A program made the position numbers and the translations under genes. This document shows, in pieces, positions 12,301 through 27,300 of a DNA stretch of 64,000 bases. Each line of letters opens with the position of its first letter. Within the stretch, counting starts at the first letter, position 1. Source of the DNA: Eumeta japonica (Eukaryota; Arthropoda; Insecta; Lepidoptera; Psychidae); assembly GCA_005406025.1 (NCBI GenBank), contig BGZK01000001.1, positions 1,736,001 to 1,800,000 on the forward strand, given 5' to 3'. Below the pieces are notes generated by a model. That model had not been told where the DNA came from. It saw nothing but the letters and a program-made list of their open reading frames with translations, and searched no databases.

Positions 12301-15300
12301 CATCTAAATTCCAAATGAGAAGGGCGGAGCTTTTAAAAAATCTTTTAGAAATTTTTGGTTCACAATCTCTTGAAGGAACGAATTGATATCGATCAAGTTT
12401 ACATCATTCAACACAATTTTATGGGAAATGGAACTAACTAGATTTTGAAATAAATTGATTCAATTAGTTTAAAAAATAAATATTCAATTTATTTATTTTT
12501 TTTGAATCTCTTTAAATCTACTTAATGATTGATACCAAATTTTCAGGAAATCTAAACTCAGTGAAGTCCTTCGAATGACAAGAGCCCTATTCCAATCGAT
12601 CTATTTGTTCGAAAAATTTTCAAGTCTTACATATGCACGCACGCACACAAACACACGTTCACGCACACGCGGATGACCCTTTAAAAATCATCAGAAGAGT
12701 TTCCTCGGAAAACAAACGTCGTGAAAATTTCAGATTCAAATTCCGCAATAAGTAAACTAAAAAAAGCTGAAGCACTATCTAAATACGTGTGACAGTGCGA
12801 ATATGATGAGGTTTTGCTTGAACGATTATATATCCAGCGAGCCAACATCAAACAACAGGATAACGTGGATTGAACTTTCATATAAAACTTCTAACTGGAA
12901 ATAAATATCAATAGTTAAAATTTATACTAACACATCCATCAATGTCTTGATCCTATCCCAGTGCCTTTCTCTCATACAGGGGTTCTTGAGATCGCCAATA
13001 AGTGGAAGAGTTCTTCTGAACGCGTCCACTTTAGTTCTAGTATAGTCAATAATGTCCCAATTCCTATCTTTCAGCTGGCGAGAGAGACGATTGAAGTTCC
13101 TACAAACAGTATATATGGACCGGCTATGGTTACGGTAGATATATATATATATATATATATAAATACACCAGTAATATTAGATTAATAATTATATTCATTT
13201 TGAGAAATTATAGGTGACATAGTCTTATTTAGGTAGATATGGGTCTAGTGTTTACCGCTTTAGGTATGCAAGACTAAATCGAGAATTTTTTTACTAATAA
13301 TAATAATCTACGAGGTTATATGAATTGCAAGTATAGGGCCCTAGAAATATTCAGTGGACAAAAAAAACATATACAATGTTGAATACCAAATCAATCTGAT
13401 AGACAGAAACTTTGAAATAAAGTTGTTTGTAATATTAAAATTAAATAAATTGCAGCTTATTCCTAGAATATAAATGTTCTAATAAGATAGGATTACTGTT
13501 ACAAAAGATTTTCAAAGTTAGTTTGGTTTAGTTTTATAGCATTTAATGTAAATGAAAAATAAAAACACATATTTTATTAATATTATATAGTACTTCATTT
13601 TTTAAATGCACTTAGTATTGTTACGATGTCATAATAAATATGAAAAAAATTCACATCCACGACATGCAATAAATTTCATAGTCGTATATTTAATAGAGAT
13701 AGCATCTAAAGGTAGCTTATTTTAATTCGATCAATTGACGGATCTGGTGTTAGTCAGAGAACACTTTTCGGAATGATCCCATAGTAAGAATGTGTTACGA
13801 AAACCAGCTGTGCATATATATAAATACTACAAGAATTATAGTTATAAATGCCAAAGCTCATGAAAATACTTTGCATAAATTGAATTCAAAATATCTTTAT
13901 ATTGTTTTTCATATGGAAAGATTATATTAAAAAATATAATAATTATTCCCATTAATTAATTACGATATAATAAAACAGTGAAGAGAAAAATTTGTATAGA
14001 GAAAATTTTTCAGCTTTTTTGACCCCTCGCCCCCCAGAAATTAAAATTCATTTCCTTAAATAGAATGGTCATTAACATGAATATGTGTAAAAACATAGTT
14101 ACACGCCCATTTAATGACGCCGCACAATCCATAATGAATAACAAAAATATCTACAGAGTGACTTTTTATTCTCAAACATTTATAAACTTTGTATACAACA
14201 ACTTACTCCTAAACTAGCATCATTGGTTTTATTTAAGCATATGAGTCATCTGTCGGGTGCAACATTGACATATTTGATGGGTCTGTGCATATACTTAAGG
14301 TTGAATAACAATTTTCAGCTATCAGCTTTTTTTTTATTCCTCACTTCTTAAGATATTCAGTGTTCAAATAGAGCAACAAATAGAAAACGTATGTAATGCA
14401 TACCTAAACAATGTCACGATGACTTCTTCCATCACATCCGTTTCCATCTCCCAGAAGGTCTGATTTTTGTAACTCTCCCAAGCCTTCTCCCACTGCACCA
14501 CTAAATCCCAAACCTCCTCAAGCCTTTCTAACTCTTTTTCCATCCTCTGAAGATCTAGATCCACTGGCAGGCTAATATTTTAAAATTCATTTGTTTATTC
14601 CTTTTTTTCATGACTACATACAATATACTTTTTACTATGTACTATGGGTAGCGATAACATCATAAGTAAAAAGAGAGAGATAGCTTATATGCGTTCCGCG
14701 TGTGGCAATATAAAACTGTGCCAATTAGCCAACCTGAACTCTGTGTCGAGACAGAGTAGATCATGCAAGACAATGCGCAACAACATAAATCTATCTCTTT
14801 TTCGCTCCTGATAATAAATACGATGTCATTCAATTATTAGTATTACACTACAATATTACATTATTAGTAATTGTCAGCTGTTTGTGAAGACCAAATGTTG
14901 TATAGGTAACCTATCCACCTCTTTTATAAGTAAAAGTAATATTACTAATGGCTGCAGTTTACTTCTAAAGAAAAAACACATTATTCAATTCTTTGCTAGT
15001 CTAGGTAAACATGAAGAACTAGCCAAAAACTCTACTACATGAAATAAAATGTAATCATATTAATGAAGATATATCATTAAAAGGCAGTATTACGTTAGAC
15101 TAAATACGGCTAATCCCTCTCTTATTCTTTGTTCTTCATCTCGGAAACCCTTCAGCTGATTTCTAATGTCGTCCAACAAAACGGTGGCATCTTTGCCAGT
15201 CAAATCGGCACTTGAAGGAGCAGTCATATAAAAATTTGCACAGAACTCTTTAGCGTTTTGTTTCATTAACTGGAGTATTAATGAAAAAAATAATATGTAT

Positions 15301-18300
15301 ATTATAGAATCAAATCACATCATATACATAAACTTCAAGTCTCCCAGGTAAATTTAAATAATTATTTTAAAAATAAAACAGGTCATAGGCATAAATCTTC
15401 AATCTCTCATAAAAACATAACATTATGGTATTAAATTAGGTCATAGATAAATTTTCAATCTCATCTGAGGCATATAAAAAAAATATATATACGTACTAAG
15501 GTGTCTTACTTAATAAAGTTGTTTTATATTTACGAAAATAAAAAAGAGAAAAAGTTAATAGCGCCTTCCAGAGCCCAATTTTTTATATAAAGTTTCCAAA
15601 AGTCGTTATCAGCTTTTGTATACTTCATTTTATACATATGTATCTACAAAATCTTTTGGAACTAACAATAATATCAATACAGTTTATTTTTATCAAAAAA
15701 AAATATTTAAAAATTTTCCATACATATACCTAACCTTAAAAGAGATTCATTTATTCTGCTTTAGGTACTTACATCAGCTTCATTGAGTAAGTGGATTTTG
15801 AAGTGTTCTTTTTTACTTTCCAACTGTTTTTTCGCCTCTTCCAAAACAATAAGGTAATCCGCCCAAATACGTGGGATATTTTGATGATTTTGAATCATGT
15901 CTGGATTCAACTCTACTTCAAACTTTGCTATAATAGAGTATTTTACAAAGGAGTATTATTTTCAAATCATTTAGTTAATCTCTTACTCTAAGAAAATAAT
16001 ACTGATAATTATAAACATATTTCTGAAAATTTTCATAGTTGAAGTTTGTGAGATGCTTTTAAAAGTTATTTATTTTACTGTCCAGGTTATCGTCTAACTC
16101 GTTTGCAATTACTTTCATAACATCTTTAAGTCAATGTAAAATCTAACTTATAGTGTACTACATACATTAAACACATTTTTAAGACTGATTGAAATTGACT
16201 ATTTAAAGATCCAAGAATCCAAATTTACTTTTTTTAGAAAATCATTTGTTTATCTGTTTGTGCATTATGCAAAAACTACAAAATGAATTCACCACCACTA
16301 CGGAAATTCAGGAAGGAGAACTAGCAAGAAACTCTTTCAAACAAAAAATTGGTTGCCTGTAAAGTCGGTATACGGGCGAAAGTTTTACGTGACAACGACT
16401 TTGAGTGGTAAAATCATTTTAATGTGAATATTCATTCTATAGTAGGAAGAAGGATGAAATAATAGTAACAATTTAAAACATTTATTTATACAAAGAATTA
16501 TATTTAAAACATTAATTTATACAAAGAATCTCGCACTGAATTTCATATTAACAAAATTTTATTTTACCTTTACACATACATATATTTATATACAAATATA
16601 ACTACCTTCATTATCACTACACAATCGTTTTACAATTAACTGGCAACGTAAACTTGTGCAGGCGCCTAAGCGAAATAGAAGCGCAAGACATGAACCGGTG
16701 TGTATGCCTATCTCTCTCTCTCTCTCTCTCTCGCTCTGTCTCTCTCGCTCTTAGGCGGGCTAACTGTGCTCAGTGGAAGGGACGTGCCTTTCACTTTATG
16801 TCTGTCTCTCTGCTCTTAGGCGGGCTAACCATGCCAGTGGAAGGGACGTGCCTCTCACTCGCTCTCATTGTGAGCGCATAACGTGAGCGGGCGTAACGCA
16901 GTTTCTTGAGAGTGTCACCCGGCAAACCAATTTATAAGACGTTGTCACGTCAAAATGTTTATGTGTCAATTTAACATCAATGCCCAAACTATAATATCAT
17001 TTAATATTCATTAACACAACAATAGAATTTTATTTAATTACATTTTAGCTGAACTTTAAAAAGCTTTCTAAATTCACTTTTATTTCATTCTACACTTCTG
17101 ACACAGAATTGCTCTGTTGCACACCACATCATATACTAAAGATTCTACGATTTTGGAAGCACTAGTAACTTATATTAAACAACTACTGCAAAGAATAATT
17201 CTTTCAGACTGTTGTCCATTGTTCAACTATTCACTTTACATCCTGTCATTATTATAGAAATACATATATATATATGAATTTCGATATGTCTGATGATATA
17301 TCTGAATTTTGGAAATTAGATTGAGACCAATGATTTCCCAATTTTGACCATTCACAATTAAAAAAATGAATCATCTGTCGATGTTCATGATATGTATATA
17401 TGGTGGTGATCATCTGGATAAATAGATATTCAATCATAATTTTATGTACTTAAACTGTTTAACAATTGAATATAAAAAATAGCAATACATAAGCATAGGA
17501 AACTATAGAATTAGGAACAAAAAAAAAATTACCTAATGTTGCCATTTGATCTGTGATTGGTTGGAATGATGCTTCAGTTATTGGTATTTCGACAAGTAGC
17601 CGATCATATGTTGCTACTGCAATGGCCAACTCTTTCAAAGTAGTGGGCATCTGGTAAACAAAAATGTTCGTTAAATACCATGGTATAGTGTGGATACGTT
17701 TGTAACTTACAATATGTGCAGTTAGTGTCCTCAGCCGTGTACAATAAGTCGGAAGTTATCAGATGGAACGCAACGGCGACTATCGGGCGGATATACGTCC
17801 CCCGTCGCTCAAACTACACAGAAGTTTTACTCAATGATCAGAAATTCATCTTACGCCTAAGGTTACAGACACCAAAAATTTTGCAACAAATTATATTGCT
17901 TGGCGCCAGCTTTCAGTGTTTGTGCTTGTCCTATTATTACTTGGTTATAAAAAATATTATTAATACAATATATCAATATCAGAGTTAGAGGATTAAGAAA
18001 GAAATTAATAGTAAACACTCATAAAAACAAGTGTATATTCAATTATACTGCAATACAAAAATGCATTACAGAACCACAAAAATACTTTTAACTAATCGTA
18101 CATAACTTGTTAACTCTGTGATCGCCAAAAGAAAACTAAGTCATCAGCACTAGCAGTCTGGTCTAATGATCTAGTATACTCTCCAAGTGTAAGCAAAACC
18201 ATAAATCAATTATAAAAATAAATTCGTGAACATGGCGCGTCTGATGTAAACATACAACATCTACCATACTTTGGAGCATTTTAACCAATGAAAATGTACT

Positions 18301-21300
18301 GACAATATAAACAACCTCGCTCAAACATTTCGACATAAACAATTTGTTTAATGAGCATAGTTTGTTATATAATTATCTCAAATTTAAAATAACTGAGATT
18401 ATTTACTTTACATAATACAAAACAAATAAGAATACTTATGAGCAGACATTTTACAATACGATAATAAACTCAGTGTTAATAACTATTTAAGACATAAGAC
18501 AATCTTTTCTTACATTTAAGACCACTAAATATATATTATAACCAGTGTTGGGCAAATCAACTAATTTATTCAATCAATTGATCAATCATGATTGATCTAA
18601 TCATGATTAATTTAGTCATGACTAATTTAATCATAACTAACGAGATCAATCATTAGTCATGACTAAATTCGTTAATCGCAAATCATCAATCATTAGTTTT
18701 AATCATGAATGTATGACTAAGCTCGATGCACAGGTGTTGGTACACTACACATACAGGGTGTAAGGATCAGCTGACCGAAGTCTCAGACCATCATCTTGAG
18801 TAAAGTACTGAAGGAATTAGGTTCGGAAATGAAAAAATGTTTTGACTCTGCATACAAAATATTAAAGTCGGCTGCTAATTTTAATTCGGCTAAGTCGTAA
18901 AGTCGGCTTTTAATTTCCGAGAACAATTTCTTTGTGGACTTTGCTCGGGAGGATTGTCTGAGTCCATGGTTTCAGTTTTCAGGGCTGTACCTTACACCCT
19001 GTATCAAACGATTGATTTTCTCTTAGTGCCTTACGAGTATTTTACCGGGGCATGTATTTATCTGACCACCAAAATACTGAATTTTACACTAAAACACTAA
19101 AGTCTAACCTAACCTACAGTAACGTTTTGTGTGCAATACAGTATTTTTTAAGATGCAGAAAAATATTTTACTTTACCCGGTATTAAAAATATCAATCATA
19201 AATAAATAATCATGATTATTTGATTAAGATTAAAACTAATAAATCGTTAGTCATCACCTCATGATTAAACTAAATAATCATTAGTCTTCAATCATAACTA
19301 ACACATTCAATCATTAGTCATCAATCATTAGTTAACTAAATTTTGCCCAACACTGATTATAACCTATATTATATTTTTAGGCCAGATCGTGCGGGCTTCA
19401 CTCATACATAGAACATACAATAACCGGGCAGCTTCCCTCCGTGCCCCACATCTTTGGGTACGCCTATGATAGCACATGTGATGGTAATTATTAATGACGA
19501 ATACATGGAAAGGGCAATTTTAATGATACTACAATATATACAAAAATTTCACCATAACTTTCATTTGTTTTGATACTACAGATACAAATAGCCTAAAAAG
19601 TACCTATTTTCTCTATTACACAAACAACATCACCTAAAAAATTAATTCAAACCTTAAATTACTTGAACTTTATTATCAAATGATAAAATCTTTGGTATAT
19701 CTTGATGTGAATCATTAAAACTTTGTCAATTTACCTTCAAAGCTTCTTCGCTACTCTTTTCCACGTAAGCATATATATTGTCAATGTCAGATTCGGTGAT
19801 TTCTCTTAATAGTTCGCCAAGTTTCTTCTGCCATATCATGCAGTGCATGATGATCGATTTCTTCAACTCGCTCGAATTTAACGCAATGAAATGAATCTAT
19901 AAAAACAAAACAAACTATATTATTATTTAATAAAAAAAACTGTTTGGTTCTTTAATATAAAAAAATCATGTAATAATTATTGCCCTTCAATTAAGACTTT
20001 TATTGCTTTTGATATAACATAATCTATGATAACTTTTGTTTGCCCAGAAGCGATATAATGTAAGTTTTTGTAGAAGACACCTGAGTAATTTTCCTTGAAC
20101 TTTGGTCACCCTAATATTTTGGTTGCCCCTGATTAAAAACTTTCGTCGCTATTTGTGAAAAGGACACCAACAATACTTGACAGTCCTACCTAAACACTGA
20201 ATTACCCAAATGCATCTGCTTATAAGTAATATCTGATTTAGGTAAAACTAGTCACATAGACAGTTTCCCAAAATAATGTGCTAATTTATTCACACTGCCA
20301 TAATGACAGTATGTGAAATTTATTAGCACATAAGTCTCATCAAGGATTCTGAGATAATGATACATATAGTTTATTCACTTTTCTTGATGAATTTTAAAGA
20401 TTCTGCCACAGTGATATTGTGACACTTTATTATCTGCTTCTGCTCATTTAGTTCAATAAAATTCTAACAAAGTCTGGAAATACTAAAAATGAGATACAGG
20501 AAATGTTTATATTTTTTAGTTTATATCATATACTATATAGTTTATCAACCATATAAGTGGTTTACGGATGTGTTCTATATTTTAACTATACAAAATTCAA
20601 TTTTTTCTGAATAAAAGCTTGAAGTTGATCAGATTGACGCGCACTAAGTAGTGATGATAAAGAAAAATAAATTAGAGACATGGTTCTGAATCTATATTCA
20701 TTTGTGAGTGAGATCATTGTTTTTTTTTTTGTACTTATACTTTTCACCTTTATTGATAACACAATTGTTGTCTTGCTCAATTTAAAATATTTTTGTGCAA
20801 TGAACATAGAGAATAAATAAAATATTGTCTATTTTTACTAGAATCCTTCTATCTTTGACAAGACATAGAGAGACAAACCTAGCCCAAATGGAAACGCCTC
20901 CTTTAAACAAAATACAAAGTCACGAAAATAAACAAAGTACCTGAGTGTTAGTTTCTTGAATCTGCACAGCATTAGCAAGATCATTGTAGCTTACTATCAA
21001 ATTATCAAACTCCTGAGCCGTATGTCTCTCTTCACGATATTTGGCAAAAAATGATTCTTTGTTAACAAGCCAAATGTGGGAATATGGATCCCACATGTGA
21101 ATATGCTCATGGATTAGTTTCAAATTGAAATCCACTTCTGAAATTTAGAAGTAGCAACATCATAATTTTTAGATCTACACACTACAATAAGATTTTACAG
21201 AAGAATGTTTCTTAGTTTATTCTAGATAATCTCAATAATTGCATAAAACTAGTTTTAAAAGCTTTGAGCAAAATATATACTGTTCTAGCTTTTTGACTAT

Positions 21301-24300
21301 AAAGAAATGGTATTTTAATCGCAGAACACATTGTATAAATAAAAATGAATCGCTAAACGTGTTACTAAATATGAAGTGCGAGGAATCATATGAAGAAATG
21401 AATTGCAAAAATTAGCCGGGAAAATTGGAAATATAGAACAAATTGTAAGGGTTTTCTTCCAAAGGACTTTTATATGAACACATTGCTATACCCTACGATT
21501 TGAATGTTGAATGTGATTTTTTTGTTTGAAATTAAAGTGAGATTGAGATTCAAATTGAAATATATAAAAATAAGTTTGTATGTGATCCCCCATGCATGTC
21601 TAAACCATTTATCGGATTAAGATTAAGATGAAAAATTTTAATATCTTGTATGCATGCTAAAGAAAACAAAAACTAGTATTTGTCACTGGTTTAATTTGCA
21701 TATTTGTACTGTAAAACCGCATTGCTGTACCGATTCTATAAATTCTTTCAGAAATAGATAGCTACACTATTTTTCAATAAATTAGGCTACCAACATTTAC
21801 CTCCAGTTCCATCCATGAATTTATATTCCTAAGACGATTTTAATAATTCTTTAACTTATAGTAAGCTATATTTTCTGAGTAATGTAGCTCATATTTTATT
21901 TTGATACTAGTATTTGCTTTCTGTTTCGTTGAAATCTGAACTCTGATTGGTAGTGGAATCGGAATTGAAAGCGGGACAGAAAGCAGAATCGTGAACGGAA
22001 CCAGAATTAGAATCGAAAGAGGGAGCGAAACCGAAATTGAGAATGGGACTGAGGACGAAAATGAGTGTAAGAATGGGTTCAGAATCAAAAGTGTGACCGG
22101 AATCAGAATCGAAAGCGAGACGAGATTAAGATTAACATTGATCAATATTGAAGATGAAGGAATTCATTTTATGTCCATACTGGTGGAACTGCGGTGATTA
22201 ACTAGATGGACAAGTCACCCATAAGAAAGACCAGAATGCCTGATGGTCCAGGTACTAGCTAATGAGGAAAAGGAAACTAGAAGATAGGAGTAAATCAAAG
22301 TCGCGTGTATATAACCCAATACTATCTATAAAACTAATTTCTCTTTTGAATGTGATTACATTATAATACATATTTCCTAAAACAAGTATACATACAGTTT
22401 CACTCTATGATGAAATACAATTCAACAGTAACCAATTTTTATGGTATACAAATTATATTCAAATAAAAATACAAATATTTTATGATATACATGTAAATGA
22501 TTTCAATTTTGTTATGTACTGAACAGGCTTATCACTACACATAGATATACAACAAACTCTTGTAATTGTATCTGATTACTTTCCTTATAAGTAATCAGAT
22601 ACAATATTATATGTACTAATATAAGTGAATTGTAGAAAAACTAATAATAGTAACATATGTCACCCTGCCCAGTACATTATAATACAACACACGAAACTCT
22701 TCCGCTGTGAAGTGCGTCATGAAAGTTTTGTAATGGCGTAAACACCTACACCTACTCGTACTCAAATACCGAGTGTAATCAGAGGGCTAGGGGGGAGGGG
22801 GTAGGTCCTTGCAGATCTATAAATACATATTCCTTAAAATCACATAATATTTGCATTATCTTAGTATAACGTTAATGTTACTATAAGGGACTAAACAAAG
22901 TGTAATTCCTATTAACCGCTACACAAACAAAATACTCACCAGCATCAATCAAGCCTTGAAGTTTTTTGCAGTCTGGATCTAATCTAATCACTTCTGAAAA
23001 CGGCTTTAAGCCTCCGGGGGGCAACGCAAACTTCTGATAAAGCCTTGGTATAGTGTTCAGTATATAAATAATTTCTTCAAGAACAGTCGTAAATGTATCA
23101 ATGATTTCTCTAGTTCTAGGAATAAATACTATGTTACGCTCCAAAATCAATTTCATTTTAATTAGAGGTGCCGGTGCCATTGTACCTAAAACAAGTAGAA
23201 GTTTGATGTATATACAGAATGTAATAAATACTTCCGCAAATTGCCAATCTACTTTAGTTTAAATAAAGCTTTCAAAAAAAAAAAGGCATATAAATATTCA
23301 ACATAACACTCACCATCTCCATGAACACATCTGTAAACATTTTGCATAGAAGCTTTTATGCACAAACAAATTGCATCTTCCAGGAGAATATCAAATCTTC
23401 TCACATATTGTATCCAGTGTTCAGCTATCTGTCAAAATTAAAATGAAAAACAAGTTCAAATTTTAAATTTAAGCATTGAAATTTATGGTTTAAATGGAAT
23501 ACTTCCAACCTGGCCAATGTTAGCTTCAAAGCCTTCATAAACAATAACAATGTATGTTATGATCTCTTTATACATTTCCAAAAGCTTTTCAGCGGTATTG
23601 TTTTGTTTCTCGCGTATTTCCCTTCGAAAATTCTGTATATCATACACATTGTATAATTCAAATTCAATGAAAGGGTTATTGCAGATTGACTCCATTAATT
23701 TCACTATATTTACATTCGACGTTTTGTAAGTTGTCAGAAAATCTTGGAGCTGTAATCAAAATTTCAAAACTAGATCAATATTATTGTGTTCCTAGATAGA
23801 CATCAACTATAGTGCCTGTATGCATTGTGATACCAAGGGCAGATCTAGCCTTTAAGTGAGGGGTGGTCACGCGTATGAGATTTAGTAAAGACTAGCTCTA
23901 ATTCAATTACAAAATGGGGCATCATGAGGTTTGTGACCCCCAACAATCATTGGATCTGGCATTGTGTGACACCTAAAATTTTGAATTATTATAACTTGGC
24001 ATAATACTGCAACATTTTTTTATGGATAGAAATGTAACTTTGATTTTTCTTTTTTTTTCTTATTCATTGAAATTATGCAATCTGCGTGTTGTGCAATTCA
24101 TAGCAACACAACACAGTTTGCATAATAGATATTAGGGCATACACAGAGAATCAGCCAAAGTATGTAAAGTTAAAAAAATTTACCAGTTTCAGCATTGTTT
24201 CGGTTATGCAAGGTATAAAGATACTTACTGTCGCATTGGTGGGCCACCAACAGAACAATGCTCAAACTAGTTTGAGTTAACCGTGAACCGCTCATCACAT

Positions 24301-27300
24301 TCTCAAATGTGAATTCTGAAGGCATTTAACTAAAACTTTAATTTATATTTTGTTTTTATAAAACTACTGGTTTTACATTTGTGATAACTAATTTTTATTA
24401 TTTGTTTCAGAGTAAAAAACTTGGCCATTAAACTCTCCATGTTAGCCCACAATGGATTGAGGGGTGCTATGGACTGTTGTCGTCATTTGAAGACAAAACG
24501 AGGATCGACGGCTTAACATGTTGCCCAAAGCACATTAATAATTTTAATTTAACTAAGTTAGCAACTCTTTAGTGAAGTCACTCATGCTTGAAATCAAACT
24601 TCATACATTTTGATGAGAATGCGATACTCATAACTACTAAGCCATACTCAGATGGCATGATATAATCATATCAACCATAGTATAACATATATATTCCACT
24701 AAGACAATATTTAAAATTTTATTATGAGGAGCATATATATTATATTGACTGCTTTAAGGTAACATTGGATTGTATATATACTTATCAAAATATTTCATAA
24801 TCTATTGAAATGGATTTATGTTTATATATATTAGATACATTACAATTGAAATACTCATAGGTTACTATTGTGTTTGATTTCAAAGTTACGGTTGCTAAGC
24901 CATTTTGACTTTTTCATATATGAAACTATTGTGCACAAGAGATCATTTTAGCATTACGCTTTTATAAATACCTGTGAAAATAAATTTGTACTGAAAATAT
25001 ATAACTTTCTTGAATCCATAATATAAATATGATGATATATGTCTTGTCTAGTAAAGTGATAGCTAGTTTCAATGATTATATGCCTACTTAAGATTATGTT
25101 AAGGTATGGGTATATATATCTTTGTAGCAAAAATCTAGTTAGGAGTGGAGTTGGCACGAAAAGGGTTAGGCTCTTATCATAATTATTTGTCCCCCTTACC
25201 ACAAAAGCAATGATATTAATGATCTTTAAATATTACACTTATAAATGAAAGTATAAATGTAGTGACTTCGTGGTGGTAACACAGGAGTTCCTTATTTACT
25301 CCATTCATTTGTCACATTATCAATATCACATCACACGGACAACCTTCACCTAACCTAACAATTTTAATATATTTACTTTAGGTCTGAACAAAGAAACTAC
25401 ATTTAAGCCAATTTCAGTAACTATTTTAAGAATATACTTTCAACTGATGAACTGTTCAAATCAGTAATTATCTTCACTGTGCAAACTAAACTGGTTTAAT
25501 TTTAACACTGAATCGCACACATCAATGTCCACACTTAATCAATGGCTTTCATTGCAATTACAAATTAACACATTTAAAATGTAAAAAATCAAGATTTCAT
25601 TTTTACAATCTTATAGATTTCGAACGTACTTAGTATATACCAGTAGAACACGAGCAGAATCACTGTAAGTGTTTCATTATAAATTAAATAATAAAAATAA
25701 ACAATTACCTCGACAGTTTGCGTGAGACAGTCTGCAATATATGCATCTGACATAGTTGATGTCCACGTTAATTTTGATATTCCTGGTTGAATCTTTTTCT
25801 CACAATTCTGAAATATATTAAAGATGTCTATAACATTTCTTTCATAATCTCAATAAAGTTATTGATTCACAAGTTTTTTAAGCAAAGTATGAAAGGCATT
25901 TGAAGTGCAAAATCAATTTCTATTTAGTTTGAGAATTTTAAGAATTTTGTTTTGAGAAACATTCATCGTACATTGTATGTGTACGACGGGATATATTTAC
26001 TTTAACCGAATATCCAACTTTCGACAATTGAGATTAGTATCACGTACTGAATATAAATTTTATTTCTATGCTTTATTCCCGCGATAAGAAAGAGGAAATG
26101 ACGTAATTCATTTGACACATTAAGAAAGCAATGTTGCTATAATAAATTGTAATTTTACCATTATTTTAAACCCTACTACACAATAGTATGGTACGCGCCA
26201 CGACTCATAAAAAAAATGGCGCCAATCTCGCACGTACAATCGGTGAAATAAATGAAAAATGTTTTTAAGCCTTTGAGAGCGCAATTGTAAAACTACCTTC
26301 CTCCCGCACACACGCAACTGTTTTCTATTGACCTCTGGAAAACGCAACCTAACTGCAAACTTAATAAAATGTATTGAAATGGTGATATATTTTTTCGATT
26401 TACAATTGGATTCTTAATGTACATAAAATACTCACATTGTTATAGACTTTATATATAAGGGGAATGTAATAGAAATGTTGTGCAAACCAACTAAAATCAG
26501 ATAGATTAAATTTCACTGCAAATTAATTCGATAAAATACACTATTTTTTACAAAAGCTAGATAACTCTATTATAATGTTATTATAGGTTTAATAAATTTA
26601 CGTATACGATAGTATAACTCCATACTTTAGTAAAAATGGACAAAACATGACCAGGAAAATCGTTAAAGGCACCAATATATTACGCCATCGCGAAGTGAAC
26701 TGAATGTTAAAAACTTTATAATACATTGTACATTTTCTGACGTAAGTGACGAGAAAGGTACATATTTTTTTTCCTGCCTTATTTCGTAATTAAATTTTGG
26801 ATGGAGATAATAGATATGTAACTGCAACAGCAAACTTTTTGGAATCGTACGTTTTTTGAATTACCTCCCATTATGGAAGCAATTTCAAAAATTTATTACG
26901 TCGAAATTGGGGCGGATAAGAGTCGTAGTTATTACATCTTTACATCGTGAATTCGTTTAAACTTTGCACAATCATAATATATTCATGATTACGATACATG
27001 TGAAAGTATTATTATCAATATTGTGCACATACATTTATTATACACTGTTTTTGCTTGTCTATAAATTTCAAAAATAAGTTGTTAATAAAAAAACTTACTG
27101 CATAAAATTAAGGAGAAAAGATAGAGTCTAAAAAAGATAATACAAAAAATCATCTAATCAAACGTGAAAGTTATTTGCAGCGGAGGCACACATGTAGCAA
27201 GAGTTGCAGCAAGTAACAAATCATAAATGTGTCTTTGCTATCAGACGGTTAGATAAAAATCATCGTGAATTATCAAAGAATACTTTGAAAAATCGATTAG

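Noticed and set aside
12681..12881. Minus-strand open frame between dynein exons 22 and 23
   Set aside because: It has no dynein similarity, and exon 22 joins exon 23 in phase with the right length without it.
21840..22197. Overlapping open frames on both strands (Leu/Ser-rich and Glu/Arg-rich)
   Set aside because: They arise from the degenerate purine-rich minisatellite and have no splice or homology support.
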